Below, in pieces: positions 57,220 through 64,000 of a stretch of 64,000 nucleotides of DNA. The notes beneath the pieces are model-generated. The model worked only from the letters and a program-made list of their open reading frames with translations, did not search any database and was not told the origin of the DNA. Source of the stretch: Gambelia wislizenii (taxonomy: Eukaryota; Chordata; Lepidosauria; Squamata; Crotaphytidae); assembly GCA_030847615.1 (NCBI GenBank), contig JAUMIR010000002.1:322119386-322183385 (forward strand). Direction: 5' to 3'. The translations under genes were made by a program, and so were the position numbers. Each line of letters starts with the position of its first letter. The stretch's first letter is position 1.

Positions 57220-58444
57220 AGGAAAATTCAAGCTAAGTCTAACCTAAAGAAATCAAGATGGGAATAGGAAAATGGGAGTTTCCTACTGCACCTTAGAGAA
57301 TTGCACAGGCAAGGAGAGGTCTGACAAGGTCCCTTCAGTACAGCCCTGTGAGAAGAGGTGCAACTAATTGACTAGAACTCCCCAGGACCAGGTGGCCTGC
57401 CACTATGTATGTCACTCATACCCATAGCAAGAAGTGGAAGAGTACTGCTACTCCTTCGAGACTCATTATTTTATCACAACTATATATAGTATGCTTTCAC
57501 AGGTAACAATCACAGGGAGCTGTTCGTGTAGGAAAGTTCATTCTGTCTGCCTAGATATGGTGTTGCCATCCTCCTACTGGGACATTCTCTGTGCCTTTTA
57601 AGAGGCAGTCTGAGACATAGAAATTCAGTAGATGAAGATTTTTCCACCTCTTGTTCATGGCCCTACTTAAAAGTGCAGGGATAGGGACAATGCAAATATG
57701 ACAGCCCTACTCATGTGTCAGTTCAATTTCTGCAGTGCTGCACTATGCGAACGTGGGCTGCAGCCCTGCCCATAATCAGGCTGACCTGAAAGAAATGGAA
57801 GCAAAGGGCTGGAAGAAGAATATGATTGCAATTGTGGTGTAGAGGATTGGACAGTAATAATAGGCTGATTCTGTCAGCTAAATCATTTATTTAGCTTTTC
57901 ACAAAGCTTCACTTTACACCTAACAGTCTAATTAAAGGTTTATGATTAACTGCAGTGGTCTTTTCCAGAGAACTTGGAATTATGATGCTCAAGTAGTTTA
58001 TATTTGATGTATTTGGGGGAATACCTGTTATACTAGAAAGGAAGTCTCTAGAGCTTGTGTTTATGTTCAAACATTTGATGTATTTTTACTCCAGAGTAAG
58101 CCTTACTGAGTTTACAGCTGCATTTGGTCCAAATAAGCTGAAGAAGGCATGTACCATGGCTGGCTCCCAAGAGTTTGATTTGATTCATTAGCAGGAATCC
58201 CTCACAACTGGGCATGAGAGAAGAGACAACTAAACATTCTTGCTTTCTTCATTCTCAGTCTGTTTTGTGAACTAGCCCTTAACTTAAGATTTTGTTCTGT
58301 ATGTCCAGAACAAAAGCCTTAGCTGCTTGTATTTAAACCTCCTGTACGTGTACATGTGTGTGTGAGAGAGAGGGGGAGAGAAAGAGGAGCAGGACCAGAA
58401 AATGAGCAGGGGAGATGCCATTAATATCTATGTGAACACAGCAT
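57220..58444. other. Intron sequence, unassigned
   Basis: Middle of the intron between exons 19 and 20. No element, exon or RNA gene recognised; a short GA-rich run occurs near 58360-58388. Confidence 0.4.
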
Positions 58445-58449
58445 TTTTC

Positions 58450-58660
58450 ATAGAACCATAGAGCTGGAAGAGACCATGAGGGCCATCCAGTCCAGCCCTC
58501 TGCCATACAAGAACACACAATCAAAATGCCCTGATTGATGGCCACCCAGCCTCTGTTTAAAAACTTCCAAAGAAGGAGACTCCATCACAATCCAAGGAAG
58601 TGCATTCCACTGTTGAACAGCTCTTACGATTTTTGCTTCACACACAGTACCATTCACAAT
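58450..58660 (-). mobile_element. CR1 LINE 3' end, reverse strand
   Basis: On the minus strand the frame reads AVQQWNALPWIV, then SPSLEVFKQRLGGHQSG, the same C-terminal segment as the CR1 at 55490-55570. On the + strand it appears as ATAGAGCTGGAAGAGACC, then GGCCATCCAGTCCAGCCC. Heavily 5'-truncated. Confidence 0.88.
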
Positions 58661-59150
58661 GTTAATGCCCATTCACTCAGTTTGGATAGATTCTTCTGGC
58701 GCTCCTCATTGTCTCTTTTTATTTTAACCATCCTAAATCATTTCAAGTTGCAAAGAAAACTGATCACCTTCCTGGTAGCTGCTGAATTCAGAGGTCCATG
58801 GTTTTGGAGGATAAGGTAACCATTATTTACTGCCAAGTTTTTCATTGCCAATTTCTGGTATGTCACAACTGACAAAACATAACACACACACAAACAGTGA
58901 ATTTTTATCTTGCAAATTTTAGTTCCCTTACCAGGATATCTTTCTGTGACCTCCTGCAAATGATACTGTTTGTAAAGAGCACTGGTTACATCAACTTCAC
59001 ACCCCATTTTTTCATAGAGTTTTAGTTGCCACTCAAAGCCTTCATTCATTCTGGAATATGTTGTATTAGTAATTTTTTCCTGTTGGTGTCTTAGTGATTA
59101 TTCTTTTAAACAAGTGCACAAGGATTCCTTTGTTTGTTTGTTTGCTGCAG

Positions 59151-59292
59151 GAAGGGTAAGATAGAGGTGAACATGGGGGAAGCCCAAATTATTTCTGGTG
59201 CTGTTCTGTCAGCGGAAGATAAAGACACCCCCAGGGAACAAATTTATTATTTGTTTGAAAGAGTCCCAGAAAATGGACATCTTCAGCTCAAG
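59151..59292 (+). CDS. FREM1: FREM1 exon 20 of window, CSPG repeat 9 (first part)
   Basis: 142 nt, entering in phase 2 and leaving in phase 0. Reads [20 protein letters not shown], then [20 protein letters not shown] and GHLQLK. The borders are TTTGCTGCAG and AAG|GTCAGT. The intron before it (5.66 kb) is the longest here and holds two CR1 copies and a SINE. Confidence 0.95.
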
Positions 59293-59663
59293 GTCAGTCT
59301 TTGTATTTCCACAAAATAAAACAAAATTATTGGGGAAAGGGACACCAGTGTTTTGGGTTTAGAATGGCAGTGAATGTAATCCTTCTGTTTCTGGATGTCT
59401 CCATGGACTTGAAGCAGACTGCAGAGGCTAAGATAATTTCTATCCTGATCCTCAGAACAATCTAAGGGTAGCTGTCCTGTTTGCATCAGAGGAACTTCTG
59501 CCAGCAGAGTTCCTTCAGAGGACATTGATCAGTGTGTTTATCTCTGTTCTGGAAATATGCCAGAATATTCTCCTTTTTTGTCACTGCATGCTCACTATGT
59601 TCCACTGGTTAAAGGCCTCAGTCCTTTTTGCCATAATATACAGCAACTAAGAGCAATAGCTTG

Positions 59664-59742
59664 CTTAAAACAATTTGTAAGCCGCTCTGATAGCCTTGTG
59701 GCTGAAGAGCGGGGTATAAATAAATAAATAAATAAATAAATA
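59664..59742 (+). mobile_element. L2/CR1-clade tail with (AAAT)n
   Basis: TTGTAAGCCGCTCTGATAGC, then GAAGAGCGGGGTATAAAT, followed by seven or so AAAT units, is a typical L2-like 3' end. Only the tail is present. Confidence 0.6.
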
Positions 59743-59866
59743 AGGCCCCATTACTACCAAAAACCACACAATAGGTTCGACCAGCAGCAGTAGAGGCAAC
59801 ATGGACAAGATAATTTCTGGATAATAATTGATATATTATTTGTTTAGTGACAGTTTTTCTTTCTAG

Positions 59867-60062
59867 GTAGGTCATGACTGGGTGACACTTGAGAATGGGA
59901 TGAATTGCACCCAGGAGAACATAGACATGAACATTGTGAGATACATACACACTGGCACAATTGGCTCAAAGGAACACGACAGTTTCGTGTTTTGTCTTTG
60001 GGATGGAAACAACCGATCCCCTGTGGTCATTTTTCCTATTGCCATTAAGGATGTTGGAAAAG
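59867..60062 (+). CDS. FREM1: FREM1 exon 21 of window, CSPG repeat 9 (end)
   Basis: 196 nt, entering in phase 0 and leaving in phase 1. Reads VGHDWVTLENGMNCTQENID, then IVRYIHTGTIGSKEHDSF and FCLWDGNNRSP. The borders are TTTCTTTCTAG and AAAG|GTAATT. Confidence 0.95.
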
Positions 60063-62396
60063 GTAATTCTGTTCTGGATCTTCTGATTCCTTCTGTTTTG
60101 TGTAGGGATGTAAGGCCTCATTTTGTTTTCTTCTCAGATGTGGGGACTTGAAGGGGGGGGGGGAATTCTCTTGGCCTCCATAATGGGTGAGATATTTTCT
60201 CTTGGTCCTGAAAGTTTATTTGCAGGACTGATTTTTGTGCAAACTGTCTAAATTGTTTTAAATGATCTAAACGGGGAAATTGTGTAGCCATGATAACTAC
60301 TGCTTTGTTATGTGGCCCTTTAAAAACTGAAAGCTTTGGCTGGTTTGTGTCTTTTTGATCAACCAGCTAATACTTCTTGTGCTGGCTCTCTGTGTGTGTA
60401 TCCTTTGCTTCAGGCAAAAGACACAAGTTTTGTGCAGAGACATTTAGCGCAAATTCTGGAAAGTTCAAGCTCAAAAAAGTCTTCCTTGTTGTCTCACTCC
60501 TCATACTGGAGGGAAGAACTCTCATAGAGGCTGGTGAATTCTCAGTAATGTGCTGTTTCCTCTTCTAATACAAATGAGAAATGTTGTGAATGTTCTTTAT
60601 ATTTCTAATTCCTTAGTTTTACAGAGTTGAATTTCTCCATGCAATCTTGTGTGTGGCTACCAAACTATAGGTTGGCTAGCGTGAGCCAGGCTGCACATGT
60701 TGTGAACTGGAAACTTTTGGCCATCTTAGCAAAAGAAATAAGTACAGTTATGCTCACAGAAATGGTGGCCAGCTCTCATCCTATACATGATGGTCAGCTC
60801 TCATCCTGTTCACAGTTGACACATGTATAAATGAATGCACAGAGGAATTCAGCACTTGGTACTAAGTTGGACATCAATATAGGTATACCTCAGTTAACCA
60901 AGGAGAAGTGTTTCTGGATTTTACTTTAACAGAAACATTGGTACCAGAGGTAGAAATGACATAGAAAGAATAGGGATAGTTTCCTGCACTACAAAAAAAA
61001 TAGAAGAGCAGTTCAATATGTTTCAGCAAACTTATTATTCAAAAGTAATATTATGCACATGAGAACTGAAACAATCGGGTCAGGTAAGCCTTGCATAAAT
61101 AAACAAAAACATTTAAAATCTTCTAGATACGACATGAAAGCTTCTTCCCAAAATGCATCCTGGGTTGATGTTTTTTCCTAATAGTCTCCATTTTTCTTAT
61201 AATTTCCATTTTGGTGGCAAAATGTATACGTCTATGCTTTTTCAACATGTCAGGATAGCTGGTGGGGCAGGCAAATGTGCTTTCCCTTTTATTTCTGTTT
61301 TGCTCTTCACACATGCTCAGTAAGTGATTCCGGAGGCAGATGTTTACCTTGCCTGTTGTATGTCAGCACACACAGCTATGTTGGGATCACCTGGAGGAGA
61401 ATCCCATTCTTTTCCAGGTCAAGTTTTACTGCATTGTTTATTGCAGACAATGCTGCATTGACCCAACACTGAAAATCTGTCTTTCTCTTCAGCCCTCCTT
61501 CACCATCCTCCCAATACCAATGCTGCAAACAAACAAACTTCCAGCTAGACAGAAGATAAGAAAAGGGGGTGGAGGACTGAGATGGGCTCCTGTAAAAAGA
61601 CTTTGTAAAAAGGAGCTTCTTTTTCAGAGGCTTTGTTAGGACATTCACTACACATGAAGGAACAGCTAATGATGTTACTCTGGTAGCTACCAGGAGACAT
61701 AGGACAGTTCCAATTTTCCTTTTAAACCCACTGCCTACAGTGTTCCCTCATGATACTGTGGAGTTTCCCCACCTGTGTTTCCGCACCTGTGTCTCAGAAA
61801 TATTGCCATACCTATTTCCCTGAACATGACAGAGACAGTGGCCCTATTCTGGAATATTAGACCTACATTAGAAAGATTTCTGGCTTATTGTGAATGAGCT
61901 AGTGTGCAGGTGGCTGCTAATTGGTTGCTTTCACTTGATCCTGTGAGGAGAGCCGCTAAATAAAAAATAACTCTTTTGTCCATCATTTGTCAGTCATTGT
62001 CTGTGAACCATGAACTCTGGGTTCTCTCTGTCTCTAGACAAACTGGAGTCATAACCCATGGCTTGTTCTTGGCTGACTGCGGGGTAGGGGGAGCAGAATG
62101 AGAACAATCAAACCTGTTAGTAATGAGAATAAGCATGGTGGTTTATTCACATCCATTCATTGTCATTCATTCATGCAGCCATTACATTGCTTTTGATGTC
62201 CTTCCCATTGTGAGGAAGGAGAAGAAAGAGATGTGTATCAGTTCTTCATCAAACAAAAATGATGAATTCCTTACCTAAAGCCATGCTTTAAGATCTTGGG
62301 GTACAACCATTTACTGTTCTGAAAGTGGACAGAACCTGAGGGAAGACAGAGAAGATGTGATTAATAATGGTGCTTCATGTTTCACCTGTTTTGTAG
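60063..62396. other. Intron 21, unassigned
   Basis: Intron between exons 21 and 22. Contains an eleven-base G run near 60153. No mobile-element ends, exon or RNA gene recognised in 2.3 kb. Confidence 0.4.
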
Positions 62397-62661
62397 GAAA
62401 CATCGGACTTTTTACAAGGCCTCTCACTGTGTTGAAGGGTGACAGAGGCCTCTTGATGACAGACGTTCTCCTTGCAGTCGATGGCACTGAGAAGCCAGAA
62501 GAGCTCCTCTATGTGATCACCTCCCCTCCTCAGTATGGACAGATTGAGTATGTCGGCTACCCAGGAGTTGCCATTACAAGTTTCAGCCAGATGGATGTGG
62601 CAGGCCAAACTGTCTGCTATGTCCACAATAGCAAGGCAGCTTCTCCCACAGATATGTTTAG
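62397..62661 (+). CDS. FREM1: FREM1 exon 22 of window, CSPG repeat 10 (first part)
   Basis: 265 nt, entering in phase 1 and leaving in phase 2. Reads [19 protein letters not shown], then [20 protein letters not shown] and [18 protein letters not shown], ending DMFR. The borders are CTGTTTTGTAG and TTTAG|GTAAGC. It is the last exon I can find; nothing recognisable continues repeat 10 before 64000. Confidence 0.95.
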
Positions 62662-62679
62662 GTAAGCAGTGAAGAATCT

Positions 62680-62681
62680 CT

Positions 62682-62729
<48 letters not shown>

Positions 62730-62731
62730 TC
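62680..62731. repeat. (CTTT)n microsatellite just after an exon
   Basis: About thirteen tetranucleotide units begin 18 bp after the donor of exon 22. Length polymorphism is likely. I see no direct consequence for the donor itself. Confidence 0.92.
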
Positions 62732-64000
62732 ATATTAATTTAGCAGTTAAATTTGTTGAGCAATGGGAGAAGTCAAATAGTCGGTGTTTACATAGCATAA
62801 CACATCAACACAGGGATTGGCAAGAGATTCCCATTGGTTTTATCCTGCACAGACCCAATGTTGAGGGATCATGGGAACTGTTGTCTGGCAACATTTGGTT
62901 GGCTGCTGTTATCCACCCTTGCAATGTGTGAGCTAAGGCAAGGGTGGGATGAGAAGCTGAATGATTCATGGTCATAAGAGAGTCAATAGTGAACACTCCT
63001 GGTGTAATGTAAGTTGCCCATGATGGGAATGTACAATGTTAGGCGATCTTGTGGAGAGCTTGGAAGTAATGTATTACAATATATAGCCTGGACCTATGCT
63101 ATAGATAATGTGCTATGGGGAGGTAATGAGGGGATAACAATGGTCCTTTCTAAAGTAATGCTGTGGCTGGAAATGTTATTCTGTTGAATTCTGAATTATT
63201 CTCATTAATAATTTTTCTCATTATTTCTACTCATTTCTTTTACTCATTATATGGGAGGAGTAGTTTTGGGTGATGTTTTGAGGGCATCTTTTCCAATTTT
63301 AGTTTTTTTTCTTTTACCATTTTAGATGATCTTTTAAAAAGGCAACAGTAAATAACAAAACCTCTTTTCAGAATTAAAAAAAGTAATTGTTCAAGCTCCA
63401 ATTGTGTTTTGACATTTTAGTTGCCTTCTAAAAGCACATATGAAAAAATATGATCTCGTTGAGCTCATTATTTATCCACAATCATTAAGACCAAGGCATC
63501 CTAACAGTTAGATGAGACAAGTCAGACATAATGCACAGTTCAAATACAATGTCAATATTAATCCATTAAAATATTCCTTGAATACCAAAAGCATTTCTAG
63601 GGCAATTATGTCCTCTCTTCTTAACACATACATTGTTTTCTAGCTCGATTGTTATACACCTCAGTTGAATTTGCCACCAATTCGTCACCAATAAGAGTAT
63701 GTCCAGAAAGGGCTTTTACTCTTCTGGTAAACTTTCTGGGCACTGGTCACTTACTGAGCATTGGGCAGTATGCAGAGTCCTTCAACAGACAAAACATTTG
63801 GACATCTTGAAGCAAGCAGAAATGTAGGGAAGGTTAAGGAAATTTCTTCCATTGATCTCAGGGACAACAACTATCATCCACCTTACCTCTTGTGAAAGTA
63901 TTGATGGCATGAGGGAAGGGCAAAACTATGAGACCACTTCTCACTGCTCAGACTTGTCATGGCTACCATGGGTTTTTCTTTTGCAAAAGGGAGGTGAGAT
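62732..64000. other. Intron 22 (beginning), unassigned
   Basis: No continuation of CSPG repeat 10 with a phase-2 acceptor was found before the window ends. The stretch at 62845-62925 (GATCATGGGAACTGTTGTC) resembles the hAT-like hairpin repeats elsewhere in the window. Confidence 0.4.

Noticed and set aside
63640..63700. TTTTCTAG followed by sequence, considered as the next FREM1 exon
   Set aside because: The frame that would continue phase 2 from 62661 does not resemble the CSPG repeat and meets no plausible donor.

Overview
The window is vertebrate nuclear DNA, almost certainly from a squamate reptile (a lizard). Its coding content is split into short exons with GT/AG borders inside large AT-rich introns. 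Those introns hold a repeat set typical of squamates: a Sauria-type tRNA-derived SINE with an RTE/BovB-like tail, a 5S-rRNA-derived SINE with the same tail, CR1, L1 and RTE LINEs, hAT elements with 8-bp target-site duplications, and many short hairpin DNA transposons. There is no bacterial, phage or CRISPR content.

One gene runs through nearly the whole window on the + strand: FREM1 (FRAS1-related extracellular matrix protein 1, also called QBRICK). I find 22 consecutive coding exons between 4853 and 62661. They join in a single open frame of about 1,404 codons (4,214 nt) with matching phases at every junction. The first three exons encode the N-terminal region, including an RGD cell-adhesion motif. 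Exons 4 to 22 encode CSPG/NG2-type repeats 1 to 9 and the first part of repeat 10. The signal-peptide exon lies upstream of the window. The last repeats, the Calx-beta domain and the C-type lectin domain lie downstream.

Everything else is intronic. Region by region: 1-4.4 kb has two hAT/Tigger-like elements, an RTE endonuclease fragment and a hairpin element. 6-15.2 kb has hairpin elements, Tigger-like elements, a 20-bp-unit minisatellite and an inverted duplication carrying an RTE LINE 3' end. 17.5-24.5 kb has three hairpin elements (one a near-perfect 331-bp palindrome), a 5S-derived SINE and a 5'-truncated L1 with target-site duplications. 26.5-38.6 kb has nested DNA transposons, a hAT with a perfect 8-bp duplication and two SINEs. 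40-47 kb has hairpin elements, a Penelope-like fragment and another hAT. 49-59.8 kb has hairpin elements, a CR1 with reverse transcriptase in two overlapping frames, a second CR1 tail and a reverse-strand Sauria SINE.

I found no previously undescribed biological system. The most notable structure is the set of at least four families of short hairpin transposons that share GG-starting ends and several 3-bp target duplications. They look like Harbinger/Tourist-type MITEs and are interspersed through the FREM1 introns in both orientations. The FREM1 assignment rests on reading the exons against my knowledge of the family. Repeat-family names are judgements from sequence features without any library search.
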